This document shows positions 37,101 to 48,411 of a stretch of 64,000 nucleotides of DNA, one piece after another; position 1 is the first letter of the stretch, and each line of letters begins with the position of its first letter. Under the pieces are notes generated by a model. The model had not been told where the DNA came from. It did not search any database and saw nothing but the letters and a program-made list of their open reading frames with translations. The position numbers and the translations under genes are program-made. Source of the stretch: Hypomyces perniciosus (Eukaryota > Ascomycota > Sordariomycetes > Hypocreales > Hypocreaceae); NCBI GenBank assembly GCA_008477525.1, contig SPDT01000004.1, positions 1,550,001 through 1,614,000 of the forward strand. Reading direction: 5' to 3'.

Positions 37101-40100
37101 CCACCGAAAAAAAAACCGGTCCCGTTCTGTCCAATCGTATCCACCAGAAAAGCAAGGGCAGAAGAGGTTGATTAGGGCTGACTTTCATTCATGCCTACCT
37201 TGTTGAGAGGCATGGGGGCGGATGATTATATCGTGGCTTTTTTTTCTGGTTACGCGAAGAGGGAAGGATGGTTGCTGACAGGAAACCACCAGGGCCTAGA
37301 GCTGCAAGGGCATCATGTGGACATGGGATCGCGAGTATTATCCCTCAGGTACGCAGGGAATATGTTTGTTGGACGAGTTATGCCCGGACTTTGGCAGAAT
37401 GAGCGTCTGACCACGTGTAGTAGAAAGAAGTGGATATGGGAATATTAATTGAGTGTAATTAAGGCGGCTGCAGTAAGTTTGCCGACAATATAATATAAAA
37501 CGTGCTTGGACTTCAAACACGTGTAGTATTATGTCACGGGTCCGAATATTTTTCGACGGTGCAAAAGTAGTTGTAAGCAGCTCGTTAATATCCTGGCGTG
37601 CTCCTTCTCTTGCTTATTCTCCTAGCAATATGAGGCCTCACTCCTCCGTATAGAATCCTAAGGTAAGATGTCCGTCCTTATTGCTAGACCAGAAGAAGAT
37701 ACTCCGATCTTATACGGAGCAGGAACCCAGTTGTTGGCGGTGAATAAGTCGGCATTCTAATACGAAACGACTCCCTGCCAGGTATCTCTTGCAAGCATAC
37801 TCACCTAGGAAAAGTCTCTGTGCTGACATGCATACAACATCTTGTCGAAGAGAGCCACCCAATCCGGGTAAAGCAAATTTGTCCTTGTTCAAAAGGGATC
37901 ACCATGCTCCAGTGCGGCCCGTTACGGTACGATGGAAGATTTTAGTGTCAGAAGGCGTGAAGAAGCAGGGAATGCGCTGCAAGCAAATGACTAGCATTAT
38001 TCTCATGGGGCACAGAAAGGGAAACGGTTGCTATCTGAGCGTCTCTGCGGATCCTGTTGTGGGGGCGAAGGACCCTTGTACTATCGTGAGGTGTGAAATA
38101 TGGATGGCGGTGAGCAGTACGAGTGAATTGATGGACAAATTTTTCTGTATCTATGTCCCACAAGGCTGGTTAAGAGACTGGATGCTGGTGATGTTCAGGC
38201 AGCGCAATCCTTGCGACACACCCTTCAGACGACACGGGGAGTGTTGGCTCCAACATAGGCATGGGGAGCGGCCAGGGTGACTGTGAGAATTTACCCTGCA
38301 GATACGGCGAAATTCAGGATTGTGTTTAAGACCGAAGGAAACCGACTAGATTCGGGGTTGACAGCTGGATTGAATGGCTATCAGGAGTGTTAGCCTTGAC
38401 CTATGATTTGATCATCCTCGACAAACTAGAACTGGTGTCACTTAACTGGTAGCAACGAGGTCGAGTACGAGTACACTATTATGGAAACCCTTTCAAGTAA
38501 TTACTCATTTCAAAGTCCTTTATTAAGAACCTACGACCGGGGTTTTAGGTGCTCATACCGTAACTTACCACAGTTCAACAACACGAAGGCAAAGCTCACA
38601 GTGGAGGCATTCAGACATGCTCGTGCTAGAGGTGGAATACACGCCCACGTTCAGCTACAGGCCTTCCTAGTTACTCACTGATTAGACGTAAGCTGCATGA
38701 TCATATGGGGAACCCTGAGTCCCAGCGGTTGCACGTGTTCCATCATGGCGATAGTCACGTAACCCCAGAACTCTGTCTTGGCGATCTGACAAGGTCTATC
38801 TGCGGACCTCCAGGACTGAATCTGACGAAACTCGGAAGAAACAATGAGTTTACAACTCCTAGTAGCGATAAGGAACACGTAATTCGTGGTGATGATATCT
38901 TACATAGGGCTCTGATCCGCCAACTGTTGCTAACCACAACCCCCCAGTCCTGCCTGAGCAGGAGTTTCCTAGGTCTGTGGACTCGAGAAGCAGCGGACGG
39001 GATAGGTCTGATAATCGCATCAAAAATAATCAAATGTTAGACTTCCCGATTCCATACAGCTTAGAGCAGGTCGTTTCATCTTCCCTCTTAGGCCAGCCTC
39101 CTGATAGTGGTAGCCGAGACGCCAAGAAGAGAATGAACTGATCGATGTTGATTCCAACTTATGCAATAGTTTTCCCGTATTCTGATTGCTGAAGGACTGC
39201 CAACAGCATCTATGAGTTCCTGCATTCCTGTAGCTGGGCTGGCTAGATACTGGCAATGACAATGCCTGACCTACACATAGATACCCGCAGTTGCTGGGCC
39301 GTGTGTCTTCACCGACTCGAAGCAAATGCCGAAGAACAGAACAGTCGGATAACAAGTACAATGACCAAGCCGGATATGATAAACCATAGGGCATCTCCTA
39401 TGCACTGCACAAGCACTTGTAAGTGGCTCTCCTGTCACGACTCACCGTAGTAAATGACGATCGTCCATGTTCCCGTCCCTCGGGATCATTACCGACACTC
39501 TGGATTTACAATTCCCAAATACTACTCCGTACCACATCATCACATGCCGTGTTGGTGTCCTTGGCATCCTGCGAACGGGGCACTTTGCGGATCCCTACAT
39601 ACCTACTCACCGACGAAAAGCATTGAAGCCCATCAAGCGTGCCGAGATCAAAGCGCGAGCACACGGGCTCGGGTAACAGGGCGAAGCTTAGTACCGGTCC
39701 CGAATCGGGCCCTTCAAACAATGTTCTCCTCATCTAACATCATGTGCTTCTTTTCCTTTTCCCTGACCTATATCGCGCGCGTTGGTCGGGTAATGTGAGA
39801 GGAAAAATTTTTCCTTCTTTTTTTTTTTTTTTCCAACAGACTCCATATCGTGAATGCCCAATGCTTCTGAGATATTTTTTTCTGCCTGACAACGGAGATT
39901 GCCCAGGAACATTGGTATCCATTGGGTCTCACTGGGTGATTGAGAAGAAAAGGAACTGGTGGATATGGGTATGACTCGCTTGCGTGCTCGCAAATCCCAA
40001 AGGAGACATGCTCTCGAACTTTTCTCGAACAATAGGACAAGGGTCGTAGGACCAATCCCAAGTTCCCAACTGCCGTGACTTGACAGGCGAAGTAACGCTC

Positions 40101-42860
40101 GCTCGCCGGGGGACTCTTCCGCGAGTCCGCCTCATCTCTCGGTTCATCAACCACGAGCACCGAAGCCCCGTCGTATCCCATGTCTCATTCCGATGGTGGC
40201 ATTTTGCCTTGTCACGAGGGAATGATCCCTAGCAGGAGGGCCAAAGACCGAAATTGTGAAAAACTCAACGGTGAGCCCGGGTCCACGCTAACTAACTAGC
40301 AGGGAGGAGTACGGAGTAGGTATTATGGAAAAGGGCTCGAGCGGAGAAATGGAGAAATGACTTTGATCCCCATCGCGATGGGTCAAAGCCCACTCTCTCT
40401 GCAAGAGGAGCACACACCCATGTGAAAGTCCACTCCATTGATTTTTGTTAATTTCTTGAATTTATCTTCCTGCTGGGCCTTGCAAAATCATTTTATTTAT
40501 TTATTAGTTTAAACTGAATAGTTCTTCGACGGCAACGGTCAACGCACCGTTTCGAACGCGCCATTCGGCCACACGGAAGGGCTTCTTTTCTTTTTATACC
40601 TAGTCGCCGACACGGCTCCGGGTGATTGGACGAACGCTGTTGACTTGCATTCGATGAGCCGCTGAAGCCACATAAATCAGCCACTTCTACTCGTAGACAA
40701 CTGAATAAGAGTAGAATTCTGAACCTCTCAGTCTATATTGGGCAACCGTTTTCAAGACTTTCGACATACCGTATTCCAATGGAACGAATAAGCTCACCGT
40801 AGCATCCGGGCCCTGAAGTCCGTCGTAAAAGAAAATTAACACGAATAAATAAATATAAATAAATAAAATAGCGCGCACGGAATAATCAAATTAAAAGTCG
40901 AGCCAGGGATTCGAGTTCGTCAAGACCTAAGACATTCTGTCCCAGTCACAAGGCACGGGGAACTACGAGTGGGACCTCCTAGGCTAGCATGGCTTGCCAC
41001 CACGTTTTTTTTGAAGGCCCGTTTAGTGAAGACCGGAAAGGTGTCCCGGTGGCTAGGTAGGCAGCAGTTTAGGACTAGTAGAACCTGGCCCTTGGGGCGA
41101 CGGTTTTACCGTTGTATTTACTCCGTACTAGTCTGTGAAAGGATTGCCGGTTGTTTGAAATGGTATGGGAGAGAAAGAGATCTTGGGCTGGGATTGGAGG
41201 GAGTGGCTGCCATTGGACGCGTTAACCTCGATGCTTGGTCTGTCTGTGGTTGACTTGTATGCAATGATAAGAATACACCGAGAACAAGCTTCCTAGTTGG
41301 AATTTGAGGTTCCTTTTGTCGTGTTCGGCCCTGAGTAGTATTAGTAAACGAAGGATGAGCAGCTAGTAATAGATAATACATCTTAGTACTACGACCACCA
41401 CTCGTAGATACATACTAGTCATCGACTGCCGGTGTGTGAGGTGTGAGATGACCAGCGCCAGACTGGGAGTCGCGCCGGCTGTCGTGATGTAACGCAATTG
41501 GGTAAAGGGGATCTGCTGACGGGTGATGTACACCGTAGTACTCGTTCGATTGCGAACGCCCATTAACAAGAAACCATATCGAAATGAACCTACACAGACC
41601 CTTTGTGTCAGTGTTCTTAATTCCATCATCTGACTCGGCTCAAGAACGCCCGGGCCTATCCCCGGCGCGTAGCGATTGCCACGCACTGCGCCGTCTGTGG
41701 TGAGAAGACGGCTCACCGAGCGATAACGCGGCGAACAGACCGTGTCGTAAGCAACGTAACGTACGAGTATACGGAGTATACCACTACTACTACTATGTAG
41801 ATATTGGCTAGCGTTTTTGTTGATACGAAGAGAGGCCGTGTATCCACGAGGGAGTCTGTCTGTTGCTTGCTGCATGTCAGGTCAATGCGGGCGTTTGCCG
41901 CAGCTGCAGCAAATAGTAGCAGCAGCAGTAGCCATGTTCGAAGCAAAATGCCCGAAGATGACCGATTAGAGAGGTGAGATTTGCTGCAGGACGAGGACCC
42001 TCGAAGCACGAAATCAGTTGGCATTTATTAGCAACGATAGGAAGGCCGACTAGCTCAACATGATGGACAAGGTTATCGATGAATGGAGATGAAATGTCTG
42101 GGGAAATTCGCTGACTCATTATTGGTGGCCACAAGTTTCTCCGCAATCAAAATCCACCTTCCTGATGGACACCTCTTGGACTCTGGGCTTTTTGTCCATT
42201 TCGGGGTTCTACATCCAGTAAGACCATTCCCTTCAAGTCCATTGGACTTATTCAAGGTTTGTCTTACAGATGACTGCATGAGTGGCGACTTCTTGGTGGT
42301 CCTCAAAGGATCCCCCGCAAAAACACTTACATACACCAGTGCAGTATGGAGTTTTGCCCTGTCCAGCGTGATCACAGACTTACTAAGAAAGGACGGCGTG
42401 TTGATCTTCGTGCCCCGTACGATGTATTAGGCCTTCTCCTCATGTGATGACGCATTCGGGCCGTGGATCAGCAACAGGAGCGTCGTTTCAAACCCCGTCT
42501 GCCTACCGAATACAGTCATCTGTCAGTGCGCTATAAGCGGGTGGCTTATCTGCATTTGCGGCACTTGGGGAACTTTTACCTGCATCGACATGTCATCGTT
42601 GCATAGCGAAGACTTCGGCTACCAAAGCATTACGAGCATCGTGCCCGAAATGATCTTCCTTTCTTTGTTACTGCGGAGTAGCCGACGAGGGAAATACGAG
42701 TAATACTGGTCCTGTGATCTGGCCTTTTTTCTTTTGTCAAGTTGCCTTCCTGACTTGGTTATGGATTGGGATCTTGCTTGGGGGGGGGGGTTCCTGGGGT
42801 TTGATACATTATGCCGTGGTATGTCAGATTCAGATGCCGCAGGACGATGGCGTTTTGACG

Positions 42861-42880
42861 TTTTTTTTTTTTTTTTTTTT
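42861..42880. repeat. Poly-T tract, 20 bp
   Basis: Uninterrupted 20 T in non-coding DNA about 400 bp from the CHY-gene stop. Shorter poly-T (42933-42941) and poly-G (42780-42790) runs lie nearby. Confidence 0.9.
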
Positions 42881-43273
42881 GAGTAATCACTTTTGAGCCA
42901 TCATTTTTTGCGATCAATTGACAATAAATGCCTTTTTTTTTGTTTCCTTTATTCCCGGGACTGACAATGGCAATTGTTTTTGGATGCGGTTGATTCTTCT
43001 CCCCTCGTCGGGGATAAGGATGGATTCACCACCAATTTCGGTATTACTGTCCGCATCGAATAGTTGGTGGTATTTGATATAGAGCTGCTGCCTATCGGAG
43101 CGTGTATTTCTTATGTCTCTCATTTTGCAATGTCACTGATATATCCCGTGCACTTATATTGTCACGTTCATACGACACTGACAACACAGGTGTAATGAAT
43201 CTTGGGTCATATCGAACAAACCCTGCGTCAATAGTACAGGTCCCCGTAGTAGAGTCCTCAATAGCGACGTCCC

Positions 43274-45331
43274 TTAGTCCTTCTTCGCCGCCGGCGGTCC
43301 AAGCCTCTTGTACTTCCTGGGATCTTTCCTGCTCATCGTCGTCTGATCCCTCGTGCCCTTCCCGCCCTCCCAGAAGCCCTTCCCCTTCCTCCCGATCACA
43401 CTCCGGCCACAAAACCCACACGCCTCCACCGCGTAATTCTGCTCGCGGCTGCACCACCCGCAAATCATCCTGTTCGCCCACTCGTTGACATGGTCCTCAG
43501 CCTTGTCGTGGCACAGGTCACAAGCGTGCACCCGACTACAGCACGAGAACCGGAACCACCGGTACGACTTGCGGTAGTGCGAGCACGCACCCCGCCCCGG
43601 AAGCGGCTCGCCGGCGTGGAGTCCGAGCTTCTCCTGCTTTCTGCGGAGACCGGAGGCGGACGGCGGGGGAAGCGATCCGGGCGAGATGAAGAGGAATTTG
43701 ACTTCTGGGATTTTGAAAGTGAATTTGCCGTGGCATTCGCGACAGACGTTGGTGGTGCTCTCGCCTCTGACTGATACAAGACCCGGACTGGCGACCGAGC
43801 ACTTGGCACATGTAGGAACAAAAGTGCTTGGGAGCATGTCTGCCACTTTGCATCCGGATAAATCGATGAAGCCTGCCCTCGTGGAGTTTTCGTGGACGAG
43901 CTGCTGGTTGAACTTGGCAGCCAGAGGTGTCGCACACTTTTTGCAGCTTGCAGACTTCTCGACTCCGGGCTTTAGTCCAGTAATGTCATTGGGTGTTTTG
44001 CATCGTTCGCATTTGGCACTGATGCTGAGAATCGAGACTTGGAGGAGCTCGATACCGTGAAGTTCTACGGAGGGGAAAGAGATCATGGTACCGTGCTCAA
44101 CCTGCTCAACCGGCGGTGCTGGCGTAGTGTCTGCTTCCTCATGTAATAACGCTCCCCCATCATCGCCGTCGTCTGAATGAGATAAATCCTCTTCTGATTC
44201 ATCGTCTTCGTGGCCAAAGCTCCATTCTGGAGGACGTGGAATGACTTGAATGTGACCCTTCTCCTCGGTAGACAGCCCAGAGGGCCCAGCCGCGCTTTCA
44301 CCTGAGTCTTCTTCTTGCTGCGTGCTTGGAATCTGCGGTGTCTCAACCTTGGATGCCAAAGTACGCGCTTGCTTGGCCAAGTTATGAAGGTTCTGGGTCA
44401 ATAAATTCACATGGCTCATAAGAGTCATCTGCTTCTGCTCCGTAGCCTTCTTGGTGAAGAGATCCTCCACAGGTTCCGCGTCGTTTGCATCTGCCTCGTT
44501 CAGTTGTATGCGCAACTGCTGCAGAGGGTAGAGAAGCGGGACAATCAGGTGAATGCTGTTCACTGATCGAAGACCGGGAGGGAGCTCTGAACGGCGTTTT
44601 GGCTCGATGGGTAGGGTGAAGATGACGCCGTCCGCGGATCGACGGAACTGGGCCATTCGCCCCATTCTCGATTCGAGTTGGCGAACTTCCTGGGCCCTTC
44701 GAGCTTTTGCCTCGGTAATCTGTTGCTTCGAGTATGAAGGCTCTGGGATATACATTCTCGGCAATGGAACTGGCTTTGCTGGCTTTTCAGGTTCGACGGA
44801 GACTGATTTTGCCTTGTCAACCGCTCCATCCAAGTGTCTCGTGTCCTTCTTGAACGCCACCAGTTTGACCGTCTCAACCTTCTGCTCAGACAAGAACCGT
44901 TCCAGATTCCTATCCAAAGCATGAACAAGTGCCAAAAGAGTAGCACCCTTCTTCTCCTCAGCCAACTTCTCCCATCCTCTCTCAACGTTGATGCCAAACC
45001 CCCTTGGGATATTCTTATTCCTAACCAGCAGCTCCGGCCTTTCTTCCGGATACGCCTCAGGCACACGAATATCGCACTCAAGGTAGGCCAGCTCAAAGGG
45101 GAAATCCGGATCCGAAGGCGTGAGCCTGAAAAGCAGTGAGGTCGCGCCATCTGAGGTAGTTGATTCCTGGGGTGAGAATCGCTTCCTCAGTTGCTCGATC
45201 TGATAGCCGCGCGGGTCTTGAACCTGTGCCGCCGGCATGGGCTTGGGAACGACCCTCGCGGCAGATGCCTCTGTGGTAGCTTGTTTCCGGCCCAGCGGTG
45301 AGCCGTCCGGTTGCGTTTTGAGGGCGATCAT
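43274..45331 (-). CDS. CHY-type zinc-finger protein (685 aa)
   Basis: Intronless minus-strand frame. The open frame extends to 45391 but begins there with TTG; the first ATG is at 45331 (MIALKTQPDGSPL, preceded by GCC), giving 685 aa. Residues about 55-150 (PFELAYLECDIRVPEAYPEERPELLV) look like an RWD-type alpha/beta domain. The middle is charged/disordered with a long helix (KARRAQEVRQLESRMGRM). Two Cys-pair zinc ribbons follow: CERC...CKKC and CAKC...CREC. The C-terminus from about 581 is a CHY zinc finger: GACSHYRKSYRWFRFSCC, HACDLCHDKAEDH, MICGWC, CGFCGR. CHY fingers bind zinc. Family members include small mitochondrial Hot13 and ubiquitin-ligase Pirh2-type proteins; no RING is seen here, so ligase activity is not supported. 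A role in the cytosol or nucleus is unknown. Confidence 0.88.
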   Translation of the reverse strand: MIALKTQPDGSPLGRKQATTEASAARVVPKPMPAAQVQDPRGYQIEQLRKRFSPQESTTSDGATSLLFRLTPSDPDFPFELAYLECDIRVPEAYPEERPELLVRNKNIPRGFGINVERGWEKLAEEKKGATLLALVHALDRNLERFLSEQKVETVKLVAFKKDTRHLDGAVDKAKSVSVEPEKPAKPVPLPRMYIPEPSYSKQQITEAKARRAQEVRQLESRMGRMAQFRRSADGVIFTLPIEPKRRSELPPGLRSVNSIHLIVPLLYPLQQLRIQLNEADANDAEPVEDLFTKKATEQKQMTLMSHVNLLTQNLHNLAKQARTLASKVETPQIPSTQQEEDSGESAAGPSGLSTEEKGHIQVIPRPPEWSFGHEDDESEEDLSHSDDGDDGGALLHEEADTTPAPPVEQVEHGTMISFPSVELHGIELLQVSILSISAKCERCKTPNDITGLKPGVEKSASCKKCATPLAAKFNQQLVHENSTRAGFIDLSGCKVADMLPSTFVPTCAKCSVASPGLVSVRGESTTNVCRECHGKFTFKIPEVKFLFISPGSLPPPSASGLRRKQEKLGLHAGEPLPGRGACSHYRKSYRWFRFSCCSRVHACDLCHDKAEDHVNEWANRMICGWCSREQNYAVEACGFCGRSVIGRKGKGFWEGGKGTRDQTTMSRKDPRKYKRLGPPAAKKD

Positions 45332-46386
45332 GGCTGATATCTCGATGATAAGTCGAAATATCAATGGCGATATGTAGCGAGGAAGAGACAAACAATTACA
45401 CGCGGTGCTCGAAAGAAACGCCTATGCCAACAATAGGAAAAGACAGAATGAAAGTGAAGTGACGTGAATGAAACTGCCTTAATTGATTGTAGATGCAGAT
45501 GATGAAGATAGCGAACCTGCTGCTTTATTAAGCTGTCTGGTCGGTTCCTGGTGGCGAGGCGAGGCGAGGCAGGACAAGGAATGTAGCGGGGCTAGCCGAA
45601 GTCTTGGTGGGGATTCATTCTGACTCACAATGAGGAATCCTACTAAGAAACTGTAGTAGCTCCTTAACAGTATCACGTATAGGTAGTGAGGCTTTATGAT
45701 AAGATAATACTTTTGAGCTCTGATACCATCATCTCCTCAACACTCATACCCTGGATGAGATCAAGAACTCAACTTGGCGGTTGGAGTCATATGTTTGTTG
45801 ATGCAATGAAATGAAATGACTCATCTGCTAGTTTTACAGTCAATTCACCAATATTTTTCTTCTCTAGTGAGGACTTTGCGAATCCGAACACTCCGCACTT
45901 TACATTGCCATTATACTCCTCCACTGTCTTATACTGGATACTTTGTACTTCACGTACGAAGTAGTACTCCCTCCGTATTACGCCGTGTTTTCGGCGAAAA
46001 GAAGCCAAGTTTCAAGATCAGGTGGTTTTTTAATACTCCAACTCTTCTGAAACTCATCTCTAGCAGAAACACATTCATGTGAGAAGTACCATCACCATTG
46101 AGCCACCATTACCCACCATCGATGCACGTATATTCGTCTCCATCGACGCCGCAAACTGTATTGCATAGTGGTGACGAATAGCACAAGGATCGATACGGGG
46201 GCATTCACGATATTAGTCCAAAGCGGATATGATTTTCCTATCTTCCGTGTCTCCAGGGGTGAAATCCCAACACGCTGCATGGCCAATTAGGCCGGCACAT
46301 CCGCGTATCGACAAGCCTGCATCAGCCGGAGTCGATTGGTTGTGCTCAACTTGCAGCCCAAGATGGCTACTAGTATTAGTATTATT

Positions 46387-46432
46387 AGCAGTAGCAGTAG
46401 CAGTAGCAGTAGCAGTAGCAGTAGCAGTAGCA
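46387..46432. repeat. (AGCAGT)n hexanucleotide array
   Basis: About 7.7 perfect AGCAGT units. Reads as poly-Ser or Thr/Ala/Tyr in spurious frames. Non-coding context. Confidence 0.92.
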
Positions 46433-46483
46433 TCGAAAATCGTCAAGCGACCAGCGAGGAGAAGCAAGCCAAGGCTTTTGGAG

Positions 46484-46509
46484 AAGTACGGAGTATGTAC
46501 TCCGTACTT
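46484..46509. repeat. Perfect 26-bp palindrome made of two TACGGAGTA copies
   Basis: Arms of 12 bp, AAGTACGGAGTA (46484-46495) and its exact complement TACTCCGTACTT (46498-46509), separated by TG. It lies 52 bp after the AGCAGT array. Confidence 0.92.
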
Positions 46510-47157
46510 TGTAGGTGTTTGCGTTGTCCAAGGTCAAGGCCACGGCAATTGACTTGATGATGATGGTTTGGCTCAGTGCCCAACGAATTCGTGGTGGCCA
46601 CGAGTTCCTTGTCAAGACTGCACAGGCACAGATCGTCACATCCACCCCATCCACCGTCGACGTGCGTGCCTGCAGCTGCAAAACATACCTGATATGCCTT
46701 GGCCGGCGTGTCTGTTTTCTGTTGATGGGCTTGGGGGAGTATCTTTAAGGAGATTACTTCGTACTTGTTCATCATCACATCGCCTCAACGGCTGCATCTA
46801 GTACACAGCAGCATGTATGCATGAGCTGTCCGTAAACCGGGTCCGGCGAATTGCAGGTGTTTGTTTTTGATGGAATGCGGAGAAGTTGATTACTAGTATC
46901 ATGAGAGACGAAAGACTCGACGGATCTGGCCGGAGAGCTGGCCGGAGAGACGGCCTATGAATGGGCACGGCATGTATCAAAACCATGCGGTAATATGGGC
47001 CTGCCACGTATGTACAACATGCCCAAGCACGGGAGTCTCACGAGTCTCAGCAGCGGCATCCTCATGGCCGCAACGCCTCGACGCCTCGCTCATCGTGATC
47101 CCATCCGGCTTGCTCGCGGGGGATAGCCTGACCATGGTCATGGATATAGCGGCCAGT

Positions 47158-47207
47158 GGACTTGGACTTGGACTCGGACTCGGACTCGGCCTTGGACTTG
47201 GACTGGC
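47158..47207. repeat. GGACTT/GGACTC hexanucleotide array
   Basis: About eight tandem GGACTY-type hexamers with one GGCCTT variant. It would encode Gly-Leu or Asp-Leu/Asp-Ser repeats in spurious frames, but no gene is supported. Confidence 0.9.
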
Positions 47208-48350
47208 CAAGGCAAGCAGGCGGACACCAGCCTTCAACGCCAAAGCAAACGAGAGACACGGGGCTTTTCCCCTCCCATCACCGCCTGGAGAACGAGCAGA
47301 GGAGGATCATAGAGTCAAGGGCGAAGTGCTCCGTATAGATACGTACTGGCCTGGTTGGACTGGACTGGTCTGGCGCATGCGCTGGAGTGTGTCGCCACAG
47401 AGGAGAGGCAGCAGAGAGAGGGATCGAATCAACAGCGCGCTATGGTGATGGAGGGTCTGCCAACTCAGCAATCCAGGCAGATGACCTGGAAAAAGTGCGG
47501 AGGCGGTGAGGTGGACGGGCGAGGGCCACAAAGTACTTTGCGTAGGGCCGCTGGGCGCGTTTCTGCAGTGGACAAACGACGCAGAGTACATGCACCCACT
47601 GTCCACAGCCGGTCTGGGGCGGCGGATGCCAAAACCGGCCATGCGAGGGTTGCAACGGAGTCTGAGAACAGTGTCTGTAAATTAATCCACCACCGTTACG
47701 GGGGACATGCATGCATGCATGCACCTGAAAATAATCTTTTTTTCTTTCTGCATTTTATTTATTTTATTGCCGCTCTGCTTATTATTTTATTTATCCATTT
47801 ATCTGGTTGGTGCTTGAATATTTATTTTTATTTTCGCTGCCCTTCTCCCCCCCCCCTCCCCCCGGCTTTTGGGTATCAGTCTCAAGCAGCCCGCCTGCAT
47901 GGCTTTCGTACAGTACCTAGGTACCTCTACCTTCAGTCCTCTCCTGTTAGTCCGCTCACACCTCCTCTCTCCCATCGGTAATACCACTCACAGACGGACC
48001 CTCCGGACCGCTATCCGCTGCTGCGTGGCTGTCCATCCTGAGAGATCTCATTTTTGATCAATTTGGCATTCTCATTTATATCGCCGCCGTGCATTGCATG
48101 TAATGTGTTGTTGTTTATCGAGAGCTGTATATGTCTTTTCCCCGCGCGCTCTCCCCTCTGTACTCCGTATAAGTGACGTCTCTTCGTATGGAGGAGTAAT
48201 GAGTCTCAGTCTCTGGACCTCAAACAGTGGCCACCAGACAGACTGCAAACGAGGTAAAAAAAGAAGAGGCGGTCCATCTGACGGTCTCCCTTCGGTTATT
48301 TTCATGCAAGGCGGAGCATGTGTCCCTGGCCGCCTGAGGAGCTTACCAAG

Positions 48351-48411
48351 ACACACATACACACACACACACACACACACATACTACTACTACTACTACT
48401 ACTACTACTAC
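48351..48411. repeat. Compound (CA)n-(TAC)n microsatellite
   Basis: CA repeat at 48351-48380 (one CATA interruption) followed directly by ten perfect TAC units at 48382-48411. Confidence 0.93.

Larger units (their letters stand above)
27552..43273. other. 15.7-kb tract without protein genes
   Basis: No frame exceeds about 170 codons and none shows a known domain or a credible exon chain. Contents: TACGGAGTA-type 9-mers (27789, 29876, 30284, 35172, 39523, 40310, 41119, 41770), TACTCGTAG-type motifs (30012, 30135, 32106, 36826, 40688), an overlapping inverted-repeat pair at 32070-32130, (CA)n at 34070, a GTGATT tandem near 35912-35930, a run of 15 T at 39818-39832 and 20 T at 42861-42880. No transposase, reverse transcriptase, LTR or TIR pair was recognised, but old mutated insertions could be missed by eye. 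Confidence 0.55.

Noticed and set aside
37789..38280. 163-codon plus-strand frame
   Set aside because: No domain or splice partners, composition like surrounding non-coding DNA.
38705..39394. Overlapping frames on both strands (111 and 124 codons), considered as a broken gene
   Set aside because: No family similarity recognised in any frame, so a pseudogene call cannot be supported.
40895..40930. T-arm-like string (GGGATTCGAGTT) suggesting a minus-strand tRNA
   Set aside because: No matching acceptor stem, D arm or anticodon arm could be found at the right distances.
41363..41875. 170-codon minus-strand frame
   Set aside because: No recognisable family, overlaps other frames, ends in a simple-sequence valine run.
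45332..45391. Twenty extra N-terminal residues of the CHY protein
   Set aside because: The frame opens with TTG, not ATG, and the first ATG at 45331 has a better context.
46387..46432. Regular short repeat array, considered as CRISPR-like
   Set aside because: It is a pure hexanucleotide tandem without spacers, in a eukaryotic genome.
47355..47981. 208-codon plus-strand frame
   Set aside because: Does not start with ATG, has no domain, its hydrophobic part comes from A/T-rich DNA, and it overlaps frames on the other strand.
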